A stretch of DNA of 64,000 bases. It comes from Diphasiastrum complanatum. Taxonomy: Eukaryota; Streptophyta; Lycopodiopsida; Lycopodiales; Lycopodiaceae. The position numbers and the translations under genes are program-made. The notes beneath the pieces were generated by a model. The model saw nothing but the letters and a program-made list of their open reading frames with translations. It was not told the origin of the DNA and made no database searches. The stretch lies in the NCBI GenBank assembly GCA_029204225.1, contig CM055101.1:45731906-45795905 (forward strand), written 5' to 3'. This document shows positions 37,620 to 48,424 of this stretch, piece by piece (within the stretch, counting starts at the first letter, position 1; the number at the start of each line of letters is the position of its first letter).

Positions 37620-38643
37620 ATTTCTCACACGTACCTGGTCCGGTCCATACAAGCTCCGTGTACTCCACCCATCTCCGGTGCAGTTACGGATCGTCCCTAT
37701 CCCGGGTAGAGTGCCGCAAGGGGTGCAACATGTGGGCTATGGCGTGGATGGGTCGGTGGAAGTAGTCCCATCTGGACTCCCATATATGCGAGATCTCGTC
37801 CCTCCTACAACAGACAAATTACAATGATCAGTGCACCGTAGCATAAAAGAAATACATCAAACTTGAGTGAGAAACAACAAAACTAGACACTGAAGAGTCA
37901 TACCTATGCTCGTCCAAGGATGACGTCAAAATGCCCTCTTCGATGCGGTCCATGAACTCCTAAATGAGACCGAGAGTGCACCCCTCACGGTCTACCAAGC
38001 GCAACACTCTGAAAATGGGTAGAAGGACCAATAATCTCCTTAGCAGTTGTCCAGAACTCATCACCGAACACAGTGGACCGGAAAATTGCCGCATGTGCGA
38101 GGTCTGTAAAGTCCCCCGAGGGCCTCGCTGGAAACCATCTGCCGTAATCCATCCTTCACCACTACCAATCGTTGTAGCACCAAGAAATAAAACGCAAAGC
38201 CTGTGGGTGCTGGCTTCTTCAGGTTTAGGGTCGAGAAGGTGCGGAATAGGGCCAACGCATGCCTCTTCCTGGTGACAAAAGTGACCAGGCGCATGGCCGT
38301 AGAAGTGATCTGCAACACAGACATCCAGTAAAAAGTTTAGACAGTAGTTGAGATGTGGTTAGCAACATCGAAGGAAGAAAGCATAGCAAATGGAAAAAAC
38401 TATACCTCTTTGATCCATGGAAGCGCACACAGGTCATGGATGAGCAAGTCTATGCACCATCTGCTTGTAGTTCGAAGCATTGTCGGTGACAACCTGAACC
38501 TCGTGCTCCACCCCAATGTCAGCAATAACATCTCTAACATGCTCCCATATATAGTTGGCCGTGATGGCTCCACCACCTCGAGTGGCATCCACGCCACGTA
38601 GGAATACTGTGCCAAGCGAGCAAGAAACCAAGATATCGTGCAT
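37620..38643 (-). pseudogene. hAT A transposase catalytic region (DUF659-like)
   Basis: 38434-38643: SCSLGTVFLRGVDATRGG and VQVVTDNASNYKQM (second catalytic Asp). A frameshift follows, then LCALPWIKE. 38061-38324: RLVTFVTRKRHALALFRTF, LNLKKPAPTGFAF. 37920-38000: CTLGLI, a stop, EFMDRIEEG, then a donor-like AG|GTATGA. 37815-37700: SRWDYFHRPIHAIAHMLHPL. The order and the intron site match the complete hAT copy at 55225-59544. Stops and frameshifts show it is inactive. Confidence 0.85.
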
Positions 38644-38895
38644 CCATCACCACAAGACATCACTCAATATTGTGCATCCATACCTACCACAAGACACCCA
38701 TTAGCCACATGCAAAAATTGCGGCACCAGTAAACCCTAGACACATGCAAAGAGATAATAAAGACAAGGTACTTACTCCTGCCAAGCTGAGCGAATGGAAC
38801 TCAGCTCCGGCGTGATGGTCTCCTCCTGATGAAGCAGAACCAACATGCTCATCTGATGGTCGTGCTGCTGCTGCGGATGGAACTAAAGGTACTGT

Positions 38896-39147
38896 AGTTA
38901 AAATAGCAATGATTGACTTATACAGTGCTTTCTTATTTCGACGGCACCACGTGTGCTCAGTTCTAGAATTATCGGGCCGTCTTTCTTTTACGAGCCCTTT
39001 GAGTGCTTTTAAGCAACTTTATCTTTGTACTTACTTATCAGTTGAATATACAGTTTGAGGTGAGCAATTATGTTGTCTTGTCTTATTGAACTTGATGTTG
39101 TGCTGTGGTAATTGATCCGGTCGAGTGTTTAAACTGTTTTCTTAACT
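38896..39147 (+). repeat. Copia 5' LTR (AG...CT termini)
   Basis: 252 bp, AGTTAAAATAGC...TTTTCTTAACT, with the primer site directly adjacent. Confidence 0.93.
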
Positions 39148-39159
39148 TGGTATCGGAGC

Positions 39160-40405
39160 CCTTGGTGGCTACAATCACCAGACAAGAACAGAGAGCTGCG
39201 AATTCACGACGGTTTGTTGGCTAGGAAGCACAAAACCGAGTCTGCGGAGATTCGTGGAACGGCTCGAAACTGTAAAAAGGATTCAGAGACAGGAATTGTC
39301 GGCTGAATCAAAGGGCAAGCAAAGATTGAAGCTGAAAATTCTGCTGGAGGGTTGCTTGGCGTTTGTGATTGGTTTGAATCCAATCGAACACCGTTTGAAG
39401 AGCGGTTTGGAGCGAAGATTGCTTGCTGTAGGGCGACCTCAGAGGGATAGGTAGCTGCTCAAAGAAAGTCTCAAGAAGATCTGATAAAGCCCAAAAAAAA
39501 AATATCTTCTTCTTTGATAACTAGGGTTTCAAGTAGGGAAAAAGCATTTCTCTCTTAATACAAATCCTTTTTTGAAGCTGTAAAAAGCCAAAAGTGGGCG
39601 CCCTGCTACTGTTGTGGATGTGTGGAGAGGCTGTGGGCGGCCGTGGATCAGCCAGTTTGCAGGAGTGGAGCAATCAGAAATTTCCATGGCTTGAATAAAG
39701 AAGCTTGGAGCTGTCATCACTGAGGAGGAGCAGGTGAGGCCACGGGGCAGTGAATCAGAGTGAGGCTATAGCGGTTGAAAGTGTATAGCGGTTGGAGGAC
39801 AGACCTTCAATGCACACAAATGCGCAGGATCGTTGGATGGAGGTCCATCGCGATCAACGGACATGATTGAAAGTTCGAAAGACTATACCAGCCAGACTAG
39901 TGGTGGAGATGGGCTTTGAAAGGGCCCTGAAGAATTGAAAGGCAAAATAGGCCTTCTTTTCATTAAAAATTTCCAAACTGAAAAAATTGTTAGGTCCCAA
40001 GTTTTTGAAAGGTGAAGTTTCTTCACACTAAAGAAACAGTTCAAAAACCCAAATTGCCCTTATTTTCACCTCCTTTAGCCTATTTTGGCCAAATGAAAGG
40101 CGATAGCCTCCAAACGAAGGGCACCCTGACTGGACCTGCAAGTACGGTACGCCAAAACAGAGTGATTGCCGCGGAGAAAGTGTTCGGAGCGCGCCATAAG
40201 TGATTTCACCATTCCACTGGGCAGGTAGCTAGGAGTTGGTGACGAGAAGCATTTCGAAAAGCGACGCCAGTTTGGCTTTCAATTTTGGCAAAAGAGCGGC
40301 GGGTGGCCTGGTAAGCCAAACATTGCAGGTCATTATTTTTTATTTCTGACATCACGGTTGGCTACGGCATACACTTTATAGCCTACAGGTGGAGTTTCAA
40401 GCAGT
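39160..40405 (+). other. Copia leader
   Basis: About 1.25 kb of untranslated leader. Short frames without motifs. Confidence 0.6.
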
Positions 40406-40411
40406 TTGGAA

Positions 40412-41224
40412 ATGGCAAACATCAATGAGGCAATTTTGGGCGATGCAAGCAAACTTGATGGGGCTTCTAACTACAACATCTGGAAATTCAAAATGAAGAG
40501 CATTTTGATGGAGAAAGAGTTATGGGAGATCGTGGCAGGTATTGAAGTCCAGCCAAATACCACTCCACGTGACATGAGGGCCTTTGATAAAAAGGCGCAG
40601 AGAGCATTGTCCTTGATCAATCTTTCAGTGAAAGACCATGTGATCACTCATATAAGTGATGCCACGACGGCTAGGGGAGCTTGGGAAGCTCTTAGAATGC
40701 AATTTCAAACTTGCAATCCAGCTCGGGCCATGTTCTTGAAGTCGAGATTGAACGCGGTTAGGATGGAAGAAAGCGAATCGGTGGGATCTTTCTTCACCAG
40801 GATAAAGGAGCTGAGAGATCAACTTGTGGCAATTGGAGAACCAATTAGGGACGTTGAATTGGTACATACCACAATGAGCGGTGTCTCAGAAGGGCTACAG
40901 ATGTTTGTGAGTGGCATTGCTTCGAGGGAGAGATTGCCTACTTTTGAAGACTTCCACGGAATCATGTTGCAGGAAGAGCAGCGTCGCGAAGTGGTGAAGT
41001 CAAGGAAAACCCCACAGGAGGATCAAGCCTTGCTTGCTAAAGGCAAGCAGAAAGGATGGAAAAGGATTCCCAAGAAATCCAAGGATGATGATGACGAGGG
41101 AGAGTCATCATCAAAGGCGAAAAAGAAGAAGAAAGGCAAATGTTACTATTGTCACAAACCGGGTCATTGGGCACACGAGTGTTACAAGAAAAAAGCGGAC
41201 ATAAAGGCGAGAAAAGTGAAATAA
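40412..41224 (+). CDS. Copia gag (complete, zinc knuckle)
   Basis: Open frame of 270 codons from the second Met (MANINEAILGDASKLDGASN), which is more family-like than the Met at 40406. Gag core with YNIWKFKMKSILMEKELWEI and ARGAWEALRMQF, a Lys-rich hinge (KAKKKKKGK), then a zinc knuckle CYYCHKPGHWAHEC (41142-41183). A TAA at 41222 ends the frame. Beyond it the same frame continues through an acidic linker into protease, so a single stop separates gag from pol. It is open and could still be translated. Confidence 0.85.
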   Translation: MANINEAILGDASKLDGASNYNIWKFKMKSILMEKELWEIVAGIEVQPNTTPRDMRAFDKKAQRALSLINLSVKDHVITHISDATTARGAWEALRMQFQTCNPARAMFLKSRLNAVRMEESESVGSFFTRIKELRDQLVAIGEPIRDVELVHTTMSGVSEGLQMFVSGIASRERLPTFEDFHGIMLQEEQRREVVKSRKTPQEDQALLAKGKQKGWKRIPKKSKDDDDEGESSSKAKKKKKGKCYYCHKPGHWAHECYKKKADIKARKVK

Positions 41225-41284
41225 CAAGGCAACATTGCCGAAGATGATGGGGAAGATGACGAGACAAGTGTCTTCTCATCGGCA

Positions 41285-41521
41285 TTGGCATCCCAGGTTG
41301 ATGATGGTGCCAGATGGTTCATAGATTCAGGCGCCACAAGGCATATGACCGGGAAACATGTGGGCAATGTACCTGTGCAGTTTCCTGATGGTAAAATCAA
41401 GAATATCCCTAATGTGCTTTATGTTCCTGGACTCAAAAAGAGTTTGCTTTCTGTTGGAGTAATGGCAAATCAACATCTTAAGGTTGAATTTGTCAAGGAT
41501 GGAAAACATATTATTTTATGA
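41285..41521 (+). pseudogene. Copia protease with downstream deletion
   Basis: WFIDSGATRHMTG carries the protease DSGA motif. GKIKNIPNVLYVPGLKKSLL and VMANQHLKVEF follow. At about 41515 the sequence jumps to the integrase core (TFIDD, a stop, then TWIYFLKKKSDAF), so the pre-integrase HH-CC domain and first integrase Asp are deleted, a loss of roughly 0.5-0.6 kb compared with relatives. Confidence 0.88.
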
Positions 41522-41562
41522 CTTTCATAGATGATTAATCTAGGAGGACATGGATTTATTTC

Positions 41563-42640
41563 TTGAAGAAGAAATCTGACGCTTTTGCTCGCTTCAAGGA
41601 ATTCAAGACTTTAGTAGAGAACCAACTGGATGCACGCATCAAAGTGCTAAGATCTGATAGAGGGGGCGAATACAAATATGATGATTTTGAGGACTTTTGC
41701 AAGGAACATGGCATCAAAAGACAATTCAGACAATCACACACGCCGCATAGTAATGGTGTAGCTGAAAGGAAAAATAGGACTATTATGAAGAGTGCACGCT
41801 CCATGATGAAGCAAATGGGCTTGACCGATTCACTTTGGTCGGAAGCGTGCAGTGCGGCAACGTTCTTTGAAAATAGGAGCCCTACAGTTGCGGTTCCAAA
41901 TGTGACTCTTGAAAAAGCATTTACAGGAATAAAGCCAAAAATCGACAAGTTTCGCATCATTGGATGTAGGACCTATGTACATGTGCCAAAGGAAGAACGA
42001 AAGAAACTTGATGCCAAAGCAATCAAGTGTATCTTCGTCGGTTATGACGAGAGGACGAAGGCGTACAGGTGTTTTGATCTTGTAATGAACAAGATTCACA
42101 TAAGCAAAGATGTGATCTTTGATGAGACGCATAGGTATGAAGATGAAGACCATGCAAGTGGTGAAAGCATCAAAAGACTTCCCACAATTTTGGAAGAAGA
42201 AGATGAAAAAGACGCTCCACAAGATGATGCACGTGAAGATAAGAGTCGAGAGGGCGAGTATGAGAAGACACCACCTATTCAAGAGCCTAGGGGAAGGTAC
42301 CTGCCAATAGGAGCAATAAAGGAGAAACCGGTTGGAAGTAAGAGACGTTACTTGGACACTCCTTGGGATACATACTCTCCACGTAGTGTATCACCTAAAT
42401 CTAAGATACCAAAATGGTATGAGAAGATCATGAAGGACGCAAAGCTAAATCAACCAGGATCTAACACACAAGGAGAAGTGAGAAGATCAACGCGGGAAAG
42501 GAAGTCTCCCGATCGTTATCATGTGAACTATGCCCTGATGAGTGACATTTTGAAGTGTCGAGAGCCATCAACCTTTGATGAAGCAAAAGATCACAAAGAG
42601 TGGCAAACAAAGGGCAATGGAAGAGGAGATGGAATCCATC
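41563..42640 (+). pseudogene. Copia integrase (N-terminally deleted) and connector
   Basis: Integrase core part with RSDRGGEYKYDDF (second Asp), HTPHSNGVAERKNRTI (Glu) and WSEACSAATFF. The tail follows with CIFVGYDERTKAYRCF, then a long acidic connector and RRSTRERKSPDRYHVNYALM. A frameshift near 42600 breaks the junction to RT. Confidence 0.88.
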
Positions 42641-43440
42641 CACAAGCATGATACATGGGAGTTGGTTGATGTACCACTTGGAAAGAAACCCATTGACAAC
42701 AAATGGATGTTTAGAACAAAGTTTCATGCGGATGGCACAATAGCAAAGCATAAGGCACGCCTAGTAGTGAAGGGTTATGAGCAAAATAAAGGAATTGACT
42801 ATGAAGAGACATTTGCTCCAATGGCTAAGTGGACTACGCTACGCCTTATCATTGCCCTAGCATCTCATTTTGGGTGGAAGGTCCATCAAATGGATGTGAA
42901 GTCCGCATTTTTGAATGGTGACTTAGAGAAAGAAGTTTACATGGTCCAACCACAGGGCTTCATGGCAAAAGGACAAGAACAGAAGGTATGTAAGCTACGC
43001 AAAGCACTTTATGGCCTTAAGCAAGCGCCACGCGCATGGTATGGATGCATTGACAATTACTTTCTTTCTCATGGGTTTGTAAGAACAAATTCAGATCCAA
43101 ATCTTTATGTTCTTATAAACGAAGATAGCATTGCCTTGATTGTACTTTATGTTGATGATATCATTATCACGGGCAATGATGAGAACCTCACTCGTTCTAT
43201 TAAATCCAACTTATGCAAGCAGTTTGAGATGAAAGATTTAGATCTTATGCACTACTGCTTGGGTGTCGAAGTATGGCAAACTGGCAGTGATATCAGGTTA
43301 TGTCAAAACAAGTATGTGCGCGAGGTATTGGAAAGATTTCGCATGACAGAGTGCAAACCTTCCATCACCCCTTGCGAAGCTGGTAAGAAATTATCTCGTA
43401 TTGATGATAGTGCACATGTTGACGCTACTTCATCAGCTAG
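42600..43440 (+). pseudogene. Copia reverse transcriptase
   Basis: Frame 42575-43477 covers EEEMESIHKHDTWELVDVP, NKWMFRTKFHADG, KARLVVKGYEQNKGIDYEET, QMDVKSAFLNGDLEKEVY, KALYGLKQAPRAWYGCID and catalytic LYVDDIIITGN. It continues to CEAGKKLS before a frameshift near 43440. The RT core itself is intact. Confidence 0.9.
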
Positions 43441-44093
43441 TTGGGAGTTTGATATATCTTACGACTACACGTCCTGATATTTGCTATGCTGTAAGTTTGA
43501 TTAGCCAATTCATGTCATCACCCACCATGGACCATTGGAAAGCTGCGAAAAGGATTTTGAGGTATGTGAAGGGTACACCTAACCTTGGCCTAATCTACAA
43601 AAGACAAAGTGTTTTACCTGTGTTGCAGGGTTATGTTGACGCTAATTGGGCAGGAAATGTAGATGATAGAAAGTCAACAACAAGTTATGCCTTCAATTTT
43701 GGTAGCGGTTGTTTTTCATGGTCTAGCAAGAAGCAAGATACTATTTCTCTTTCTTCTACAGAAGCCGAATATAAAGCATTAAGTTCTGCTACCCAGGAAG
43801 CTGTTTGGCTACGTAAGTTGTTATGTGAGATTGGCATGAAGCAGGTAAATCCTACTGTTATTTTCTGTGACAGTCAAAGTGGAATACAATTGGCTAAAAA
43901 TCATGTGTTTCACGCAAGGACAAAACATATTGAGGTAAAATATCACTTTGTGCGTGAGAAGCTACAATCTGAAGATATAAGTATTGTACACTGTTCTACG
44001 TTGTTACAAGTTGCAGATATATTTACCAAAGCTTTAAGTAAAGAAAAGTTTGAGACTTTTAGAGCCAAACTTGGCTTAGATCTAATTATGTAA
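43440..44093 (+). pseudogene. Copia RNase H
   Basis: After the frameshift: QLVGSLIYLTTTRPDICYAV, HWKAAKRILRYVKGT, GYVDANWAGN, RKSTTSYAF, WSSKKQDTISLSSTEAEY, CDSQSGIQLAKN, HARTKHIEVKYHFVREK and ADIFTKAL. Ends with TAA at 44091. Confidence 0.92.
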
Positions 44094-44184
44094 AAAGCCT
44101 TTACTTGTAATACTGTCATGGAGGTATGTTCCATGAATAGAGTAAACTCTAAAATAAAGAGAGACGTTGATCATTGAGGGAGAG

Positions 44185-44436
44185 AGTTAAAATAGCAATG
44201 ATCGACTTATACAGTGCTTTCTTATTTTGACGGCACCACATGTGCTCAGTTCTAGAATTATCGGGCCGTCTTTCTTTTACAAGCCCTTTGAGTGCTTTTA
44301 AGCAACTTTATCTTTGTACTTACTTATCAGTTGAATATACAGTTTGAGGTGAGCAATTCTGTTGTCTTGTCTTATTGCACTTGATGTTGTGCTGTGGTGA
44401 TTGATCCGGTCGGGTGTTTAAACTGTTTTCTTAACT
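44185..44436 (+). repeat. Copia 3' LTR (AG...CT termini)
   Basis: 252 bp copy of 38896-39147, preceded by the purine tract GAGGGAGAG and followed by the ACTGT duplication. Confidence 0.93.
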
Positions 44437-44444
44437 ACTGTACT

Positions 44445-44580
44445 AGGCCCTGCACCTGTACCATGCTCTGCCCGTAATGTATTGGGCACTGCACCTGTAC
44501 CATGCCCAGCCCGTGATGTGCTATGCATAGCCCTACAGTTGTACCATGCCCTGCCCGTGATGTACTGGGCCCAGTACCCG
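44445..44580. repeat. Minisatellite of about 40 bp, three units
   Basis: TGCACCTGTACCATGC-type units start at about 44451, 44490 and 44534, inside the linker-coding part of hAT A. Confidence 0.75.
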
Positions 44581-44630
44581 TGGTAGGCCCTGCCTGCCTG
44601 CCTGCCTGTAGCTGCTACTCCTACCTGTCC

Positions 44631-44930
44631 CTATCTAGAAGCCTGTGATGCAGTATCAAGCCCGTACATGGTAGACAACCTCTGCAGATCCTCATCAGAA
44701 ATCTTGAGGCAATCAGATATGCCCAATGTCCGCCCATCTGGCCCTCTGACCCACAACAAGTGAGTCGTAACCTTGGTGAGTGATCTCGTGACGTGACCAC
44801 CGCAATGCAAGCATCTCCATCTGCGGGTGCCTAAGCCATGGTGTGTAGCCACATCCCCGTCGATAAGTTCAACTCGGCCCAAAGGCCTCGACCCCGCACC
44901 GGCATCATATCAACACGAGATCAAACCTGC
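44631..44930 (-). pseudogene. hAT A N-terminus, BED-type zinc finger
   Basis: Open frame with RRWRCLHCGGHVTRSLTKVT, then HLL and a Cys 17 residues further on (ISDC): a C-x2-C-x13-H-x16/17-C finger equivalent to that of the complete hAT copy (C33, C36, H50, C67). A splice acceptor-like TTTGTTTGCAG lies upstream at about 44927. The start codon is not clear. Confidence 0.7.
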
Positions 44931-45089
44931 AAACAAAAAATAATCAAGCAAACGTTCAGTAGAAAAAAATACATTGTACCGAGCTCAAATAGAGCTCAAA
45001 ATATCAGAGCATACATCACAATGATTCCAATTCACACATCATAGCAAGTGCCAAAAAACACATGAGATTAGGGCATGGGATAGAATTAT

Positions 45090-45500
45090 TTCAGTATGAG
45101 CGATAACAGGCGACTGATGTTAGCGTGGGAGTCCGTGCAGGCATAAAGGAGTGAAGTGTGGGCCTAAACCACGCCCCTGGCAGATGCTTGCCCTAAACCC
45201 AAAAAAACATGGAATTAGGGCATGGAAATTGAAATTTGTGATAAGGACGTAGACGGGCGAAACGGAGGTCACAGGAGTCTCTGCAGGCATGTGGAAATGC
45301 ATTGTAGGCTCAAACATCACCTGAATCGGTTGCCCACAAGTCATTTTGTGAAAATGGCAAAAATACACAAGCATTTGGAATGTGGTATTCAAATCTTGCT
45401 AGGCGTGCCGCAACGGCTAAAACTGATGTTGTAGGAATCACCGTGGGCATGAAGAAAGGTGGTCTAGAGCCAAACTACGCTCAATTTGGTTGCCTACAGC
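45090..45500. repeat. Diverged tandem repeat, three units of about 150 bp
   Basis: Landmark GGAGTC-x-CTGCAGGCAT at about 45128 and 45274, and a GGAATCACCGTGGGCAT variant at about 45435. Probably the 5' flank of hAT A. Confidence 0.6.
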
Positions 45501-45759
45501 TCAATGTCAACACTTGCAAAAAATCAAGCCCACACTTACCAAATATCAAAAACTGATCTATTCGCTCTCCAAGAAGCTCAGATCCCCCTGGCACCGTGCA
45601 CACCACCTCCGTATCGCCGAGTAGATGCCTGCCGACTATTCACTCACGAAGATCAGACACCTACAGCTCATAAAAAAAAAATTTGCCTCCACGGCTAGCG
45701 CGATTTTGTTTGCGAGGAGGCGGCCCAAAAATGCATAAATCTGTTTTTTTTTTTTGAAC

Positions 45760-45875
45760 GATTCTTGACACGATTCGGTGCAACGAATCGTGATTCGCGA
45801 ATCAACGAATCGCGATTCGCGAATCCACGAATCGCGATTCGCGAATCAGCGAATCACGATTCGCTGCAACTATGT
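45760..45875. repeat. 22-bp palindromic array (GAATCGCGATTCGCGAATC)
   Basis: Units begin at 45782, 45804, 45826 and 45848. Each 22-bp unit is nearly self-complementary. The array is followed by TGCAACTATG, a motif that recurs at 47838 and 48408. Confidence 0.9.
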
Positions 45876-45927
45876 TTTAACAAAGCAATCGTGTTTACAC
45901 GTGCCATGTTTTTTCTTCTGCCAACAG

Positions 45928-46520
45928 GTCCGATTCTGGCCAACATTGCCCGTCAGCATATCCACGGGCACAGCACAGGTGACCTGCAACGATTGGCCGA
46001 GAGAGTCCTTGCACGGGACTGTTTAGCAGGGGCTTGCGAGCGGAATTGGAGCACCTGGGCCTTGTATCACACGCAAAAGAGGAATAGGTTATCCATCGAG
46101 CAGTATAGGCGGTTGGTGTTTGTGAACACCAACGGCCGTATGTTGAGGCGCACGCGAGGAGAGGGCCAAATGCTCAAGGTGAGTCACATCATCACCCCTT
46201 TTTTCTTGCTATGCTTTGATGAATTGAATTGCTTTCGAAACACCTGCCTAGCAACAATGTATTGTTTTTGGTTGTAGGTGAACCCTGACACTTGCTTGGT
46301 GGATTTGGTAGCTGCTACTCCTCGGGCACCACCCACGCAGGAGGAGATGGATGATGAGATCCATAGAGAGTTCTACAGACAGGCACAGGCTGACGCACGG
46401 GCTTTACGGCGGCAAAGGAGGACAGAGATGCAGAGGGAGAGGGCTGAGGAGGGAGATGATGAGGGCTCGGAGCGTGGAGATGCTCGGGGCAGACTATGTG
46501 GAGGAGGAGGAGTAGGTTGA
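45928..46520 (+). pseudogene. hAT E dimerisation-domain exons
   Basis: Exon 45928-46178 follows an acceptor (CTGCCAACAG) and encodes the hAT C-terminal domain: GPILANIARQ, LAERVLARDC, ACERNWSTWALYHTQKRNRL, EQYRRLVFVNTN. It ends at AAG|GTGAGT. The next exon starts at 46278 in matching phase (VNPDTCLVDLV) and runs through an Arg/Glu-rich helix. A frame problem and a TAG lie near 46530 before a DDLADLLV-type acidic segment. The complete hAT copy has an intron exactly where this exon reads through (LS-x|DC), so the two are related but not the same subfamily. Confidence 0.8.
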
Positions 46521-46894
46521 GGGGGATACGGAAGAGGAGATGGGGGTGGAGGCACAGGGGGATGACCTGGCTGACCTGCTGGTGGTTCAGAAGCTGGGAA
46601 AAGACCGAAGGTCAATGGAAAAAGATGAAGGTCAACAACCTTCGCATTCTTCGCATTTTTCGGAAGGTTCTTGAAAGTATAAAAGTGGTTTTAAGGCATT
46701 TGGAGACAGTGTCCAGATTTTTCACAAAAGTGCCAAAAGTGCGACATTTGTCGGGAGAGTTGGCCAAAATTATTTTCTAAGTGTTTTGACTTAGTGCTGT
46801 ATTTTTCTCATGACCAAAAATTGTGAACTGTGCGACGAAACAGTTCAAAAATGCAGACTGTGCAAAACATAGCTAAGTTCTCTTTTTGTAGACA

Positions 46895-47255
46895 GGAGTG
46901 GAGCATCACAGGTAGCCGTTGTCGGCCAGGCGTCATCACAGTGGTAGGGCCATCCCAGGGCGTAGGGTCACAGCCACCTGACACACAGACACGACGGAGT
47001 AGACACAGGAGTGGGGGCATCCAGATGGGGGCCAGAGGAGGGGAGAGAGGCAGAGGCAGAGGTAGAGGTAGAGACAGGGGGAGGGGGAGGATCCAGAGCC
47101 AGAGCATGCAGCAGAGAGCCAGAGCACGCAGCAGAGCCAAGGCCACACCACGGCATATGGTTCCCTCCGATTCCGATTCATCTGTGGACCCTTGGCATCT
47201 GCAGTCAGGCACAAATTTGGATGATTTTTCCTACCATGACTTTGACGAGTCTTAG
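46895..47255 (+). pseudogene. hAT E Arg/Gly-rich tail exon
   Basis: After an acceptor-like CTTTTTGTAG at about 46892, an open frame carries GARGGERGRGRGRGRDRGRG, a Gln/Arg-rich stretch and an acidic end (SYHDFDES). Position and basic character parallel the AT-hook tail of the complete hAT. Confidence 0.5.
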
Positions 47256-47417
47256 TTGTATAGTTTTCATTACGTTCATGGAACATCATTGTACCCCATT
47301 TTGGTGCCATGTGGCCCGATATTATATATTATGATGATCCTATTCACAACATTGTAGTGATTCAGTATTGTTCTTTGTGGTTTTAGTTCAGTAACTTCGG
47401 TTTTATGGTTTATGGTT

Positions 47418-47452
<35 letters not shown>

Positions 47453-47859
47453 TTTCATTTAAGTTCAGTAGGTGAATGATTCAGCAGGGTTTTTGTTCAG
47501 CATGGTTTTTGTTCCGTTTGTTGTGATTTGAGAGAGAGACAGAGAGAGAGAGGGAGATTCTTGCTATGTTCATTGGGGGAATGCCCCAATGTGTTCTCTT
47601 TTTTTTGTTAATTTTTTATATTGAATGCAGCTATAGCGTAAACCTGGGAGTTAATGCACCTAAATTGGACCATCCTGCACCCGAAACAGTCGGCAAACTA
47701 CACAGTCATAATGCTCTCAATCAGAGCTTTCATCTGATACCCATATTGCCTAAAAAAATTTCAAAAAAAATGATTCTGCACAATTCTGAGAAAATCCCGA
47801 ATCGACCGCGATTCTGAATCGTGATTCAGAATCGTGGTGCAACTATGGTTAAAAACTAC

Positions 47860-48243
47860 GTATTTTTTCAAAAAAGAATTGGCCAGGTTGCAGAGTGGAA
47901 CATGTTCTAGAACGGGCGACTATGGTCTCTTCATATCTCAAGCCAAGTATGCTCATGAATTGCTGAAAGAGTTCAATATATTGGACAATAAGGCAATCAC
48001 AACACCATATGACTCCAAAAAGTGTATGGTGAGCCAATTCATGTCAAACCCAAAGGTCTCCCATTGGAAAGCAGCAAAGAGGATTCTACGATACATAAAA
48101 GGGAAAAACAGGTTCGCCATTCACTATACTAATAAAGTTGATATAAAACTTGAAGATTTTGTGGATGCAGATTGTGGGCAGGTGATGGTAGGAGTAGGAG
48201 ATCTACTACAAGATAACATTCATTCTTGGTACAAGAAGATCTG
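47860..48243 (+). pseudogene. Copia RT/RNase H scrap with internal deletion
   Basis: Reads DYGLFISQAKYAHELLKEF (end of RT), then jumps after DSKKCM to SQFMSNPKVSHWKAAKRIL and FVDAD (RNase H start). The segment normally holding the TRPD motif is deleted. No LTR is attached. It lies between two GTGCAACTATGGTTA motifs. Confidence 0.85.
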
Positions 48244-48344
48244 TTTGTGACCCATCTACTGCACTTTTGAGAGGCAAAACGCTCGTTTGACCATTGATCC
48301 CCTAAAAAAACTTCAGCCATAAGCTATTTTTCCAAAAAAAAAAA

Positions 48345-48424
48345 AAATTTGCGATTCTTGGAGAAACGTGGTTTCCGAAATGTCTCCTCCCAAAAACGCG
48401 ATTCTGTGCAACTATGGTTAGAAC
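48345..48424. repeat. hAT-end-like sequence with GCGATTC and GTGCAACTATGGTTA
   Basis: Shares the closing motif and GCGATTC words with 47790-47850. Confidence 0.45.

Larger units (their letters stand above)
38896..44436 (+). mobile_element. Ty1/copia element nested in hAT A, TSD ACTGT
   Basis: 5' LTR 38896-39147, primer site 39148-39159 (TGGTATCGGAGC), leader of about 1.25 kb, gag, truncated protease, integrase, RT, RNase H, purine tract, 3' LTR 44185-44436. Target duplication ACTGT at 38891-38895 and 44437-44441. The LTRs start AGTTAA and end TTAACT instead of TG...CA, and differ at about eight of 252 positions by eye. Broken by a stop after gag, an internal deletion and two frameshifts. Confidence 0.95.
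37101..45700 (-). mobile_element. hAT transposon remnant A, split by a copia
   Basis: Minus-strand hAT: BED finger at 44631-44900, low-complexity linker at 44442-44640 and 38760-38895 (split by the copia at 38896-44436), catalytic domain 38643-38000, then a spliced exon at 37815-37620. The C-terminal dimerisation domain is missing. The left edge (37140-37400) carries repeated GGAACCG/ACCCGGAA motifs that may be its end. Boundaries are approximate. Confidence 0.75.
45876..47850 (+). mobile_element. hAT remnant E (C-terminal half)
   Basis: 5'-truncated plus-strand hAT bounded on the left by the GAATCG array and on the right by GATTC-rich sequence ending GTGCAACTATGGTTA. Contains the dimerisation-domain exon, an acidic exon and an Arg/Gly-rich tail exon, plus a (GA)n tract at 47420-47450. 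Confidence 0.65.

Noticed and set aside
45782..45865. CRISPR-like array
   Set aside because: 22-bp units are contiguous with no unique spacers, and the host is a plant; it is a palindromic tandem repeat.
46373..47310. Minus-strand Pro/Leu/Ser-rich frames
   Set aside because: Antisense of the Arg/Gly-rich hAT E tail.
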